A program made the translations under genes and the position numbers. Under the pieces are notes generated by a model that saw only the letters and a list, made by a program, of their open reading frames with translations, did no database searches and was not told where the DNA came from. A stretch of 64,000 bases of DNA, from positions 248,001 to 312,000 of the forward strand of contig NZ_SORW01000002.1 in assembly GCF_004405105.1 (NCBI RefSeq), read 5' to 3'. This DNA comes from Jeotgalibacillus sp. R-1-5s-1. Lineage in GTDB: Bacteria > Bacillota > Bacilli > Bacillales > Jeotgalibacillaceae. Shown here in pieces: positions 41,704 through 50,222 of the stretch; positions within the stretch are counted from its first letter, which is position 1; every line of letters begins with the position of its first letter.

Positions 41704-41973
41704 TTAACCTATGTACCGTGTTAAATTTGTAAAAATATCTTCAGCATAGGCAACAAGCTGCGTTAACATCCACGGTCCAAAGAAAATCAGTGCCACCATG
41801 ACGGCAATAATCTTTGGAATAAAGGCGAGCGTCTGCTCCTGAATTTGAGTAGTTGCCTGAAAAATACTGACCAGCAGACCTACAATCAGCGCAACCAGCA
41901 TCAGTGGAAGACTGATCGCCAGTGTAATATAAACACCGCGTTCTGCGATGGAAATAACCATTTCTCCATTCAA
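41704..41973 (-). CDS. fliQ: Flagellar export protein FliQ
   Basis: 89-residue export gate protein with two membrane helices; SIFQATTQIQEQTLAFIPKI is the family signature. Start is TTG at 41973, eight bases after GCAGGTG. Follows fliP by 15 bp. Confidence 0.95.
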   Translation of the reverse strand: MNGEMVISIAERGVYITLAISLPLMLVALIVGLLVSIFQATTQIQEQTLAFIPKIIAVMVALIFFGPWMLTQLVAYAEDIFTNLTRYIG

Positions 41974-41988
41974 TCTGATTCACCTGCC

Positions 41989-42654
41989 CTAAAAGCTCTG
42001 AAGTAACGACTGCATAACAAGATACCAGCCATCTACTAATATAAATAACAAAATTTTAAATGGCAGCGAAATCATCACTGGCGGGAGCATCATCATCCCC
42101 ATGGACATGAGAATCGAAGCAACAACCATATCAATGACGAGAAACGGAATAAAAATCATAAATCCCATTTGAAACGCTGTTTTAATTTCACTTAGCGCAA
42201 ATGCCGGTACCATGACTGTCAGCGGAATGTCCTGAATCGTTTCAGGCCTTTCTGCCTCTGTGTAACTTAAAAACAGCTCAAGGTCCTTTTGACGTGTATG
42301 CTCACTCATAAATTCCTTGAAAGGAATGGAGGCTTCTTCATAGGCTGTTTCCAGATCAATTTCTTCATTAAACAAAGGGGTCAATGCACGTTCATTCACC
42401 TCGCTGAGCACAGGCGCCATGACAAAAAAAGTAAGAAACAGCGCAAGTCCAACGATCACCTGGTTCGGCGGCATCTGCTGTGTGGCGAGTGACGTCCTGA
42501 CAAAGGACAAAACGATCACAATCCGTGTAAATGATGTCATCAAAATGAGAATGCCAGGTGCCAGTGAAAGGACCGTTAATAGCAGCAAAAGCCGCACAGA
42601 GGTTGCGACGTCATCTGGAGGACTATCATTAAAAAACTGTATAAACTCATCCAT
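41989..42654 (-). CDS. fliP: Flagellar export protein FliP
   Basis: Core of the export gate. 221 residues from MDEFIQFFNDSP; LLLTVLSLAPGILILMTSFTR and TSLATQQMPPNQVIVGLALF are diagnostic. Start at 42654 chosen for the AAGGAG site 8-9 bases upstream, which lies in the end of fliO; the frame is open 11 codons farther. The usual cleavable signal sequence seems reduced. Confidence 0.95.
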   Translation of the reverse strand: MDEFIQFFNDSPPDDVATSVRLLLLLTVLSLAPGILILMTSFTRIVIVLSFVRTSLATQQMPPNQVIVGLALFLTFFVMAPVLSEVNERALTPLFNEEIDLETAYEEASIPFKEFMSEHTRQKDLELFLSYTEAERPETIQDIPLTVMVPAFALSEIKTAFQMGFMIFIPFLVIDMVVASILMSMGMMMLPPVMISLPFKILLFILVDGWYLVMQSLLQSF

Positions 42655-43300
42655 CTTCGTTACGCTCCTTGCTCTTGGCTTTTTCAAAAATCCGCTTTCG
42701 ATCTTCCTTTTGCTGTTTAAGCTGGCTCTCGAAAAGCTTTGTGAACGATAATTCGTTTGATGCTTTTACTGACTGGCTGCCTGCTATCTTTTTCTTAACT
42801 GATAACAGGTTGGAAAGTGGGCTCGTTTGAACGGACTGATGATTTTTTTCATCATAAAATGCTTCCAGTTCTTTAATCTCTTCTTCACCGGTAACTTCCT
42901 TTATGAGCTGAACGTCTTCACCTACCCCGAGAATATAGTAGCTTCCTGCCACTTTAACGATCTGTATGGAACGATTTCCTCCGAGTGTTGTACCGCCAAG
43001 ATTCCGGATCATTTTAGACTGTTGAAAATTTCTTGTTTTACTGTTAACAAACTTTAACAATCCATACAAAAGTACGATGACAAGCGCAAGAGCTCCAATC
43101 AATCTGACAAATGTCATAAAATTAATCTCAGTTCCGGAGTCCTCAGACGAACCAACTGAAGGAATTTCCTGGTCAGTACATTCCGCTGAAGGATTTTCAC
43201 CCATACAATCAGAAACATTTCCCGGTGAGGCATAACTAAATTTTTCTCCTCCTAGCATCACGATGCCAAGGAGGAGAAAAATGCAAAACCATTTTTTCAT
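42647..43300 (-). CDS. fliO: Flagellar biosynthesis protein FliO (FliZ)
   Basis: Assists assembly of the FliP ring. 217 residues: signal peptide (MKKWFCIFLLLGIVMLGG), a short extracytoplasmic part with cysteines, one membrane helix (FMTFVRLIGALALVIVLLYG, about residue 61) and a cytoplasmic domain with LGGTTLGGNRSIQIVKV. I use ATG at 43300 rather than TTG three codons earlier. Overlaps fliP by eight bases. Confidence 0.9.
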   Translation of the reverse strand: MKKWFCIFLLLGIVMLGGEKFSYASPGNVSDCMGENPSAECTDQEIPSVGSSEDSGTEINFMTFVRLIGALALVIVLLYGLLKFVNSKTRNFQQSKMIRNLGGTTLGGNRSIQIVKVAGSYYILGVGEDVQLIKEVTGEEEIKELEAFYDEKNHQSVQTSPLSNLLSVKKKIAGSQSVKASNELSFTKLFESQLKQQKEDRKRIFEKAKSKERNEDG

Positions 43301-43305
43301 ATTGA

Positions 43306-43668
43306 TCAACCTATCGCTTTACTAATCGCCTCAACAACCCGGTCAGCTTGAAAAGGTTTAACGATAAAGTCTTTAGCTCCAGCCTGAATAGCATCAATTA
43401 CCATTGATTGCTGTCCCATTGCTGAACACATAATGATTTTTGCTGAACTGTCCATCTTTTTGATTTCCTTCAGCGCAGTAATTCCGTCCATTTCAGGCAT
43501 CGTGATGTCCATCGTAACGAGGTCAGGCGATGTTTCTTTATATTTTTCAACAGCCTGCTGACCGTCAGCAGCCTCACCGACTACTTCAAATCCGTTTTTA
43601 GTCAGAATATCTTTGATCATCATTCGCATAAACGCTGCATCATCAACGATTAATATCTTCTTTGCCAT
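43306..43668 (-). CDS. cheY: Chemotaxis response regulator CheY
   Basis: Single-domain receiver that, phosphorylated by CheA, binds the FliM switch. 120 residues with Asp9/Asp10, phosphoacceptor Asp54 in VTMDITMPEMDG, and the conserved Lys in IVKPFQADRV. Placed between fliY and fliO as in B. subtilis. Confidence 0.97.
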   Translation of the reverse strand: MAKKILIVDDAAFMRMMIKDILTKNGFEVVGEAADGQQAVEKYKETSPDLVTMDITMPEMDGITALKEIKKMDSSAKIIMCSAMGQQSMVIDAIQAGAKDFIVKPFQADRVVEAISKAIG

Positions 43669-43691
43669 TTCAAAATACCCCCAAGCTATAA

Positions 43692-44885
43692 TTAGCGTAA
43701 TTTATTTAAGCGGTCTGTTTTACTTACAATATCAGTCAGGCGGACACCGAAGTTTTCTTCGATAACGACTACCTCACCTTTAGCGATTAACCGGTTATTA
43801 ACAAGAATATCTACGGGTTCGCCCGCCAACTTATCAAGTTCAATAATGGAACCAGATGTCAATTCAAGAATTTCCTGAACCGATCGTTTCGTTCTTCCTA
43901 ACTCAACCGTGACTGAAAGAGGGATATCAAGAAGAAGATTAAGGTTTCTGGACTCTCCGGCACTTAACCCCGGCGAGTCAAACTGTGAAAACTGTGCCGG
44001 CTGGACATCAACCGTGCTAGCAGGCCGCTCACGATTAAGCTGAATTCTATCGTCATCGACAGGTTCTTCAGCAAACCTTGATGGCTCGGGCTGCTGTTTT
44101 TGCACCAGCTGCTCTTGCACTACTGCAGGCGCAGGCCGTTCTGCCACGGCAGATGAGGCGGCAGCTTCATGATCAGGCTGAGATTGATTCGCACCAGTAA
44201 GCTGATCAACAATCATCTGACCGAATTCAAGCGGAATCAGCTGCATAATATTTGAGTCAATCAGTGTACCAATCTTCAAATTGAAAGATATTTGAATAAC
44301 AAACTCTGAATCTGGCAGGTTATGCATCCCTTCAGACTGATCAAGATTTACAAGATCAATGCTCGGCGGCGAAATATCCACCTTTGCACCAAAGATCGTT
44401 GACATTGATGTAGCGGCAGACCCCATCATCTGATTCATGGCTTCCTGGACGGCACTCAGCTGAATTTCCCCAAGGTCACCGGATGGACTCGTACCATCTC
44501 CTCCAAGCATTAAGTCTGCAATAACGGCTGCGTCCTGCTGTTTAATAACAAGCAGGTTATTTCCTTTTAAACCTTCTGTGTAATGCACGTTAATGGCAGC
44601 AGAAGGGTGTGGAAATGATTTGGATACTGTTTCTGTTTTTACAATCGTTACTTCTGGTGTAGTAATGTCCACCTTCTGATTTAAAAGTGTGGAAAGAGCG
44701 GTAGCTGAGCTTCCAAACGAGATATTACCAATTTCACCTAAAGCATCAATCGCCATATCGTCCAAATAGTCGGACAGATTCGGTTCATTATCTGCCGGTT
44801 TTTTTTCTGTTTCATCTTCCTCATCAGCTGTTCCTTTTAACAAAGCATCAATTTCATCCTGGGAGAGCATGTCATCACTCATCAT
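43692..44885 (-). CDS. fliY: Flagellar switch protein FliY (FliN-type with CheY-P phosphatase)
   Basis: Switch-complex protein that also dephosphorylates CheY-P. 397 residues: N-terminal FliM-like CheY-binding motif MLSQDEIDALLKG, CheC-like domain with two phosphatase motifs (LGEIGNISFGSSATALS near 53 and VQEAMNQMMGSAATSMS near 150), a Gln/Pro/Ala-rich linker (about 240-305), and the FliN SpoA domain with LLDIPLSVTVELGRTKRSVQEIL. Overlaps fliM by 11 bases. The start could be three bases later. Confidence 0.96.
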   Translation of the reverse strand: MMSDDMLSQDEIDALLKGTADEEDETEKKPADNEPNLSDYLDDMAIDALGEIGNISFGSSATALSTLLNQKVDITTPEVTIVKTETVSKSFPHPSAAINVHYTEGLKGNNLLVIKQQDAAVIADLMLGGDGTSPSGDLGEIQLSAVQEAMNQMMGSAATSMSTIFGAKVDISPPSIDLVNLDQSEGMHNLPDSEFVIQISFNLKIGTLIDSNIMQLIPLEFGQMIVDQLTGANQSQPDHEAAASSAVAERPAPAVVQEQLVQKQQPEPSRFAEEPVDDDRIQLNRERPASTVDVQPAQFSQFDSPGLSAGESRNLNLLLDIPLSVTVELGRTKRSVQEILELTSGSIIELDKLAGEPVDILVNNRLIAKGEVVVIEENFGVRLTDIVSKTDRLNKLR

Positions 44886-45873
44886 CGTCCTCTCCTCCTT
44901 TCAATTCTTCAATAATCTGAACACCAATTTTCTTACCAAGCTGTCCCGGCTGAGCTGTAAATTTTGGAACATCGCCAATTTTCAGCGTAACCGGCTCATC
45001 AAACCGGTGATTCAGCTCAAGCACATCCCCAACTTCAAGCATCAGAAAATCTTCTATTTCCATCACTGATGTTCCAAGTTCTGCTGAAATAACAAGATCT
45101 GCTTTTTTCACACGGCGCTCAAGTTGAAGCTGTTCTTCCGGTTTGATTGCCTTTTTTTCTGATTGCATCCAGTACTTAATGGACAGGTTAGGCATGATCG
45201 GCTCAAGCACCACATGCGGGAGACAAATATTAATCATACCCGTTGATTCACCAACAACTGTGTTGAGTGAAATCACGACAACCGTTTCATTAGGCGATAT
45301 AACCTGTAAAAATTGGGGATTTACCTCGAAATCGGTCAGGATCGGATCAATTTCCGCTACCGATCCCCACGCTTCCCTTAAGTTATCAAATGCCCTTTCA
45401 AACATGGTCGACATGATTTTTGTTTCAATCTCTGTCAGGTTATCAACCTTACTTACACTCGAACCATGACCGCCAAGCACCCGATCCATCATGGCATAAG
45501 CTATGTTCGGATTAATTTCCATCAGAATCTTTCCATCGAGCGGCGGAATCTCATAAACATTTAAGATCGTCATTTTAGGCACTGATCTGATAAATTCTTC
45601 ATAAGGAATCTGGTCCACCGAAGCCACATTTATTTGAACAAATGTCCGGAGCTGTGCAGAGAAATATGTAGTGAGCAGTCGGGCAAAGTTTTCATGGATC
45701 CGGGAGATACTCCGGATCTGATCTTTCGAAAAACGAAGCGCCCTTTTAAAGTCATAGACCTTAACCTTCTTTTCCTGCTCTTCTTTTTTAATTTCTTCTG
45801 CAGACATCTCCCCGGTAGAGATAGCTGATAATAATGCATCAATTTCATTTTGAGAGAGTATATCTCCAGCCAC
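44875..45873 (-). CDS. fliM: Flagellar motor switch protein FliM
   Basis: C-ring protein that binds CheY-P through its N-terminus. 332 residues, the B. subtilis length, if begun at GTG 45873 (VAGDILSQNEIDALLSAI), eight bases after GGAGGTG; an ATG two codons earlier abuts the ribosome site. Middle CheC-like domain and C-terminal SpoA domain. Acidic end GEDDDE is encoded by DNA that also carries the fliY ribosome site and start. Confidence 0.96.
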   Translation of the reverse strand: MAGDILSQNEIDALLSAISTGEMSAEEIKKEEQEKKVKVYDFKRALRFSKDQIRSISRIHENFARLLTTYFSAQLRTFVQINVASVDQIPYEEFIRSVPKMTILNVYEIPPLDGKILMEINPNIAYAMMDRVLGGHGSSVSKVDNLTEIETKIMSTMFERAFDNLREAWGSVAEIDPILTDFEVNPQFLQVISPNETVVVISLNTVVGESTGMINICLPHVVLEPIMPNLSIKYWMQSEKKAIKPEEQLQLERRVKKADLVISAELGTSVMEIEDFLMLEVGDVLELNHRFDEPVTLKIGDVPKFTAQPGQLGKKIGVQIIEELKGGEDDDE

Positions 45874-45905
45874 TTCCATTCACCTCCGTCCACCTGCTGC
45901 ATTCA

Positions 45906-46346
45906 TTATTGAACGACAATATCTGTCGTATATACCTGAAGAACTTCGCCTTCATGCATAAATTCATTCACTCTGTTTTTGATAATTTCTTTAAAAGCGT
46001 CTTTACCCGCACTTCCTTCAAGATCAGTTTTAGACATCTCTGAAAGTTCACCAATCAGGATATCCTTCACCATAAACTCGAGCTGCGTCAGTTCTTCTGC
46101 TGCTTCTTTGCTGTCTGTCTGAATCGAAACCGTCACTCTTGCAAAGTTATTACCATTAATGTTTGTGGTCACTTCCGGAATACTTACAGTCGCTTCTGCT
46201 ATTTCTTCTACAGACAGTTCAACTGCTTCTTCTTCGCCTTCTTCATCACCGGAGGCCAGCTGATTAAACACAACGACTGCTATAACACCTATGAGTGTGA
46301 TCGATACAAGAATGATGAGCATAATCATCAGCAACTTATTCTTCAT
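45906..46346 (-). CDS. fliL: Flagellar basal body protein FliL
   Basis: Stator-associated single-pass membrane protein. About 146 residues: one N-terminal membrane segment (about residues 5-28), then an acidic linker and the stomatin-like extracellular domain. Start at 46346 (MKNKLLMIM) is nine bases after AAAGGAG and lies inside the swrD tail (11-bp overlap). Confidence 0.92.
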   Translation of the reverse strand: MKNKLLMIMLIILVSITLIGVIAVVVFNQLASGDEEGEEEAVELSVEEIAEATVSIPEVTTNINGNNFARVTVSIQTDSKEAAEELTQLEFMVKDILIGELSEMSKTDLEGSAGKDAFKEIIKNRVNEFMHEGEVLQVYTTDIVVQ

Positions 46347-46560
46347 CGTCATCATCTCCTTTCAGCTGACTCAAATTTAGTACATGGATTGACCGGTAAA
46401 ACGATCGGATCTGCTCCTGTACTTCTTCCATGGAGTTTCTCACTATATATTTTTTCCCATTTGTCAGCGTAATCGTGGTGTCAGGAAAAGCCTCTACTGT
46501 TTCAACATAAATGGCGTTTATCATAAACTCTTTTCCATTTAATCTTCTTACTTGAATCAT
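46336..46560 (-). CDS. swrD: SwrD (YlzI), FlbD family
   Basis: 74-residue FlbD-family protein; the B. subtilis member raises motor torque for swarming. Begins MIQVRRLNGKEFMINAIYVE with DTTITLTNGKKYIVR, the family core. Acidic tail KGDDDDEE overlaps the fliL start. Its ribosome site (GAGGG) is inside a hairpin at 46568-46592. Confidence 0.93.
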   Translation of the reverse strand: MIQVRRLNGKEFMINAIYVETVEAFPDTTITLTNGKKYIVRNSMEEVQEQIRSFYRSIHVLNLSQLKGDDDDEE

Positions 46561-46567
46561 AGCAGCC

Positions 46568-46592
46568 GGTGCCCTCTGATTAAGAAGGCACC
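46568..46592 (-). promoter_or_regulatory. Hairpin covering the swrD ribosome-binding site
   Basis: GGTGCCTTCT pairs with AGAGGGCACC (minus strand; one G-T pair) around TAATC. The 3' arm includes GAGGG, the only Shine-Dalgarno-like sequence before the swrD ATG, 11 bases away. No T run follows, so it is not a terminator. Confidence 0.55.
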
Positions 46593-46610
46593 GTCACCTC
46601 CCTCACCTGA

Positions 46611-47819
46611 TTATCGCTTCAAGTTCACCAATTCTTCTAAAATCTGATCAGACGTTGTAATAATACGTGTATTTGCCTGGAATCCACGCTGAGCCGTAAT
46701 CATTTCGGTAAATTCTTCTGAAAGATCGACGTTGGACATTTCGAGCGTACCGGAAGAAATCGTTCCACCAGCATCTTCTGACGTACCAAGGTTAGCTACT
46801 CCTGAGTTAACAGACTCCTGGAAGAGGTTATTACCTACTTTCACGAGACCAGATGGATTGTTGAAAATAGCCAAACTTAGTGTTGCAATTTCCTCTACAA
46901 GACCGTTTGAATAAACACCATTAACGACACCCGATGCACTTACCGAAAAGCTTTCAAGAACACCCTGTTGATTACCATTAGCATTCACTTGGAAAGTCAC
47001 ATCATTCGGATCGTTTGTCAAGTTGGCAAAATTATATGCTGCAGCAGGAAGCGCTAACGTACCACCGCCAATCGGTATAGTTGCACCTGGCGTAAAGGTC
47101 GGAACGCCCGCTGCATCAAACGTAAGTGGCATAGTCGTTGTATTGCCACCGTTGGTGAAATTGACATTCCATTGGTTTGGAGATACAGAAACCGGAGGTC
47201 CGGCAACTGTTTGTGGTGTGATATCAACTCTGATTACGTGCTCAGTTCCAACTGTATCCGTTACTTTCATCTGAGTACTAAACTCAAAATTCGGATCAGC
47301 CAGGTTACTAGGCAGGTTTCCTTGCAGCGTAACCTGTGTTGTTGTTTGAGCAGCTAAAACAGCTGAACTATTAACAAATATGTCATCAAGTTCTCCTGTA
47401 CCAGTAAACTGCTGAACACGATATCCATCACCTGTTACAACCATACCAGTCTGATCAAGGTAGAAGTTCCCGCCTCTCGTATAAAGGTTTTGTCCACCAG
47501 GACCCTGAACCACGAAGAATCCGTCACCATTGATCGCTAAATCCAGTGAACGACCTGTATTTTGAAGCGATGCTTGTGTCTGAACACTGTCAATCGTTGC
47601 TGTTACAGAACCAAGTCCAACCTGAAGCGGGTTTTTACCTCCTCGGCCCTCAACAGCAGCACTGGCACCCTGGATTGTCTGGTTCATCGCTTCCTGGAAT
47701 GTCACACGGCCTTTTTTGAACCCGAAAGTATTAACGTTTGCTATATTGTTACCAATTACGTCCAGCTTTGTCTGGAAGTTTTTAAGACCTGCGATACCTG
47801 AATACATTGAACGAATCAT
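46611..47819 (-). CDS. flgE: Flagellar hook protein FlgE
   Basis: Polymerises into the hook; 402 residues, longer than the 264-residue B. subtilis hook protein, with the extra length in the central surface domain (about 140-320, rich in Asn, Thr, Gly, Pro). N-terminal rod/hook signature MYSGIAGLKNFQTKLDVIGNNIANVNTFGFKK and C-terminal VDLSEEFTEMITAQRGFQANTR identify it. 49 bp before swrD, 72 bp after the preceding gene, a gap holding two hairpins. Confidence 0.95.
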   Translation of the reverse strand: MIRSMYSGIAGLKNFQTKLDVIGNNIANVNTFGFKKGRVTFQEAMNQTIQGASAAVEGRGGKNPLQVGLGSVTATIDSVQTQASLQNTGRSLDLAINGDGFFVVQGPGGQNLYTRGGNFYLDQTGMVVTGDGYRVQQFTGTGELDDIFVNSSAVLAAQTTTQVTLQGNLPSNLADPNFEFSTQMKVTDTVGTEHVIRVDITPQTVAGPPVSVSPNQWNVNFTNGGNTTTMPLTFDAAGVPTFTPGATIPIGGGTLALPAAAYNFANLTNDPNDVTFQVNANGNQQGVLESFSVSASGVVNGVYSNGLVEEIATLSLAIFNNPSGLVKVGNNLFQESVNSGVANLGTSEDAGGTISSGTLEMSNVDLSEEFTEMITAQRGFQANTRIITTSDQILEELVNLKR

Positions 47820-47843
47820 TTAATTGTTCTCCCTTCTTATGGA

Positions 47844-47896
47844 GGCTGCGTCAATCGGTCGGCAGCCAATAGGCCCCTTTAAAAGGTCCGCCTATT
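47844..47896 (-). other. Two adjacent hairpins upstream of flgE
   Basis: AATAGGC/GCCTATT (47868-47874 with 47890-47896, inner CCTTTT/AAAAGG) and GGCTGC/GCAGCC (47844-47849 with 47862-47867) stand back to back in the largest gap inside the fla/che operon, ending about 25 bp before the flgE start. The first overlaps the upstream stop codon. No T runs follow; processing or 5' protection of flgE mRNA is possible. Confidence 0.5.
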
Positions 47897-48269
47897 CTAA
47901 GATTATTGTTCCATCAATGTCCGTGAATATTTGGTCATGTATGTCGTGCTTTCCCATCGCCGTTACAACGGTTCGGTTCTTAATACTGACAATCAGCGCT
48001 GCATCACTCAGCAGAACGAGTGAGTCCTTTATGCCTTTTTCGCCTGCTTCATGTACTTTTTCGTTCACCCGGTTCCATTGTTCCTGAGTGAGATTAATTG
48101 ACCTTGACGTCATACGTTCAGCAGCATGTTTGCTGATTTTCAATTCATTACGACTGATTTCCTGTTTAAAAGCTTCAGCAAAACCGTTACTTTTAACAGG
48201 TGGCTGTTTTTTAGCCGGTAAAACGGGCGATGGGAGCGGCTTAAATCGAATATGCTCCATCTTATTCAA
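47892..48269 (-). CDS. TIGR02530-type flagellar operon protein
   Basis: 125-residue protein of a family annotated only as flagellar operon protein, found between flgD and flgE in many Firmicutes. Core ISKHAAERMTSRSINL and LVLLSDAALIVSIKNRTVVT are recognisable, the last part similar in layout to FlbD-like beta strands. No membrane segment. Probably involved in hook assembly from its place; function not established. Confidence 0.85.
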   Translation of the reverse strand: MNKMEHIRFKPLPSPVLPAKKQPPVKSNGFAEAFKQEISRNELKISKHAAERMTSRSINLTQEQWNRVNEKVHEAGEKGIKDSLVLLSDAALIVSIKNRTVVTAMGKHDIHDQIFTDIDGTIILE

Positions 48270-48273
48270 TCCT

Positions 48274-48906
48274 TTACTGGGCTATTTTGATCAGCTCATC
48301 TACGGAAATCTTCTGTTCGTCTTCAGTGAGGAGCCAGATTGCACCGTCTTTTTTGGATACAGAAACAACCTTACTTTCTTTTTCCACATCGTTATCCATC
48401 CAAGTGATCTGCTTTCCGATCAGCATGCTTGCCTGCTGGAGCGAGTCACGGTTACCGGACTGAAGTACTTCGGAAACATTCCCAGGATTAAGCTTGGTTC
48501 CATCCAGAAGTGTAAATTCAACGGATCCACCTGTGAATTTCACTACATCTATAATACCTTTACCATTGATCGCAACTTCTTTGCCGTCAACGTTTTCAAG
48601 CTTATCCCACTTTACTTCTTTACCAACAAATTCGTTGTACTGAATGAGAGACGTCTGCTCCTGCATAGATGCGAATTTTTCAAAAGAGTTTGCCATGTTT
48701 GTCATCTGTTCAAGGCTTGAAAAGTTGGCCATTTGTGATATGAATTCTTTGTCCTCCATTGGCTTCGTAGGATCCTGATTTTGAAGCTGTGCGATCAGAA
48801 GTTTTAAGAACTGATCCTTTCCCATCGCAGATTGATCTTTTGATTCAAGCTTTCTTTTTTCCAGTGAAGAGAGAAACAGACTTTCATTTATACTCGATGG
48901 ATTCAC
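48274..48906 (-). CDS. flgD: Flagellar hook scaffold protein FlgD
   Basis: Hook cap that guides FlgE polymerisation. 210 residues; signature GKDQFLKLLIAQLQNQDPTKPMEDKEFISQMANFSSLEQM (positions about 28-67) is unmistakable. Start is GTG at 48906 after GAGGTG. It lies three bases after fliK, whose product measures the hook. Confidence 0.95.
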   Translation of the reverse strand: MNPSSINESLFLSSLEKRKLESKDQSAMGKDQFLKLLIAQLQNQDPTKPMEDKEFISQMANFSSLEQMTNMANSFEKFASMQEQTSLIQYNEFVGKEVKWDKLENVDGKEVAINGKGIIDVVKFTGGSVEFTLLDGTKLNPGNVSEVLQSGNRDSLQQASMLIGKQITWMDNDVEKESKVVSVSKKDGAIWLLTEDEQKISVDELIKIAQ

Positions 48907-48909
48907 TCA

Positions 48910-50205
48910 TTACACCTCAATATTTAAGAATATGTCATGGAAGGACTGACCTTCCTCTGTTTCATTTGCTTCCTGCTGCTGTTCATCGTGCTGTTTTTGA
49001 GATTGTCCAGACTGGTCTGAAGGCTGTTTTTCCTGCTTCATTTCACCTGTTGGCATCTGCTGAATCTCAATTTTCTCAACCTGAAGGTTTTGATTTACAA
49101 AGGACTGTTTTAGCTGTGACAGCTGGGAATCAATCATTTCCTTCGCAACAGCCGTTGACGCCATAATTCTTGCAGTCATTATCCCGTTTCGCTGAATCAA
49201 TTCGATTTTCAAAGTACCGAGATGTTCAGGCTGTAATCTGATCATCAGTTTTTCTGTACCGTTTATTTTGCCGAATTGAGACCGTTTCATAATGTTCTGG
49301 AATTGCTGCATGAGTTGTTGAGCCTGATCCGGCTGCCTTTGCTGTATAGGCAGGCTCCATTTTACAGGTCCTGACTGAAGTTGCAGTGATTGAATACTGA
49401 TCGCTGTAGCTTCTGTCTTCACCATCTCAGTTGACCCATTTTGTAAAGCAGCTCTTTCAATGCTTTCAGAAAAAATCATCGGCTTGAATGCTGATTTTTC
49501 TGTAGTTAATGCAGTTTTTAAGATCGTTTGAACCTGTTCGAGTACATTTTCAACATTTTGTACAGACAATGTTTTGTTATCAATTCGCATTGCTTTAGAG
49601 TCGCTGAGCAGGAGACCTTTCATCATCAAAACCATTTTCAACAAATCGTTTTGACCCTTCGTTGAGGTTTTCGCCAGATCCTGGGCTGGATTTAAAGATG
49701 CATGACTCTTTAGTTCCAAAAGAGCCAATTCCATCACATTTATTGATCGCTTTTCAGGATTGGATTCTTCCTCACCGGCTAATACCTTGGAAAGGACGAC
49801 GGCCATGATGTCAGCAGGAGTTAATCCTTCAAGTTCTGACATATTTATGGTTTCAGACAGACTGTCCAGTAATCCAAGATCCACACTTGCTGCCATAAAC
49901 AATTCTTCAATATTCATCTCAGCAAGCTCTTCTTTAGAAAATTCGGAAAAAAGCTGCTGTATCATCGGGTCGATTTCTTCAACACTTTTCATAAAATCCT
50001 TCAAATCATCTGTATCAAGAATCCCGGCAAGCTCCTGCAGCACCTGGTTTCCATCATTCTCTACAACACCTGTAAGGAGACTACCGGATTGCTGTCCAGC
50101 TGAAGAAAGGAGTGCACCAAAACTGCTTCCGGACTGCTGTTTATCATTTACAGATCCAAGTTTGTTCACTTGCTGAACTGGTTGTATGGCAATTTGTCCG
50201 ATCAC
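48910..50205 (-). CDS. fliK: Hook-length control protein FliK
   Basis: Secreted ruler controlling the switch from hook to filament export. About 431 residues, mostly low-conservation helical/Gln-rich sequence; the C-terminal Flg_hook domain is recognisable at EKLMIRLQPEHLGTLKIELIQRNG. Ends with a Gln/Glu-rich tail. Start is GTG at 50205, eight bases after GGAGGTG; a GTG seven codons earlier precedes the ribosome site. Confidence 0.9.
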   Translation of the reverse strand: MIGQIAIQPVQQVNKLGSVNDKQQSGSSFGALLSSAGQQSGSLLTGVVENDGNQVLQELAGILDTDDLKDFMKSVEEIDPMIQQLFSEFSKEELAEMNIEELFMAASVDLGLLDSLSETINMSELEGLTPADIMAVVLSKVLAGEEESNPEKRSINVMELALLELKSHASLNPAQDLAKTSTKGQNDLLKMVLMMKGLLLSDSKAMRIDNKTLSVQNVENVLEQVQTILKTALTTEKSAFKPMIFSESIERAALQNGSTEMVKTEATAISIQSLQLQSGPVKWSLPIQQRQPDQAQQLMQQFQNIMKRSQFGKINGTEKLMIRLQPEHLGTLKIELIQRNGIMTARIMASTAVAKEMIDSQLSQLKQSFVNQNLQVEKIEIQQMPTGEMKQEKQPSDQSGQSQKQHDEQQQEANETEEGQSFHDIFLNIEV

Positions 50206-50222
50206 GTTTGTTTCACCTCCCT

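Noticed and set aside
48088-48720. 210-codon plus-strand open frame
   Set aside because: It is antisense to flgD and its neighbour; composition follows the complementary coding frames and no ribosome site precedes it.
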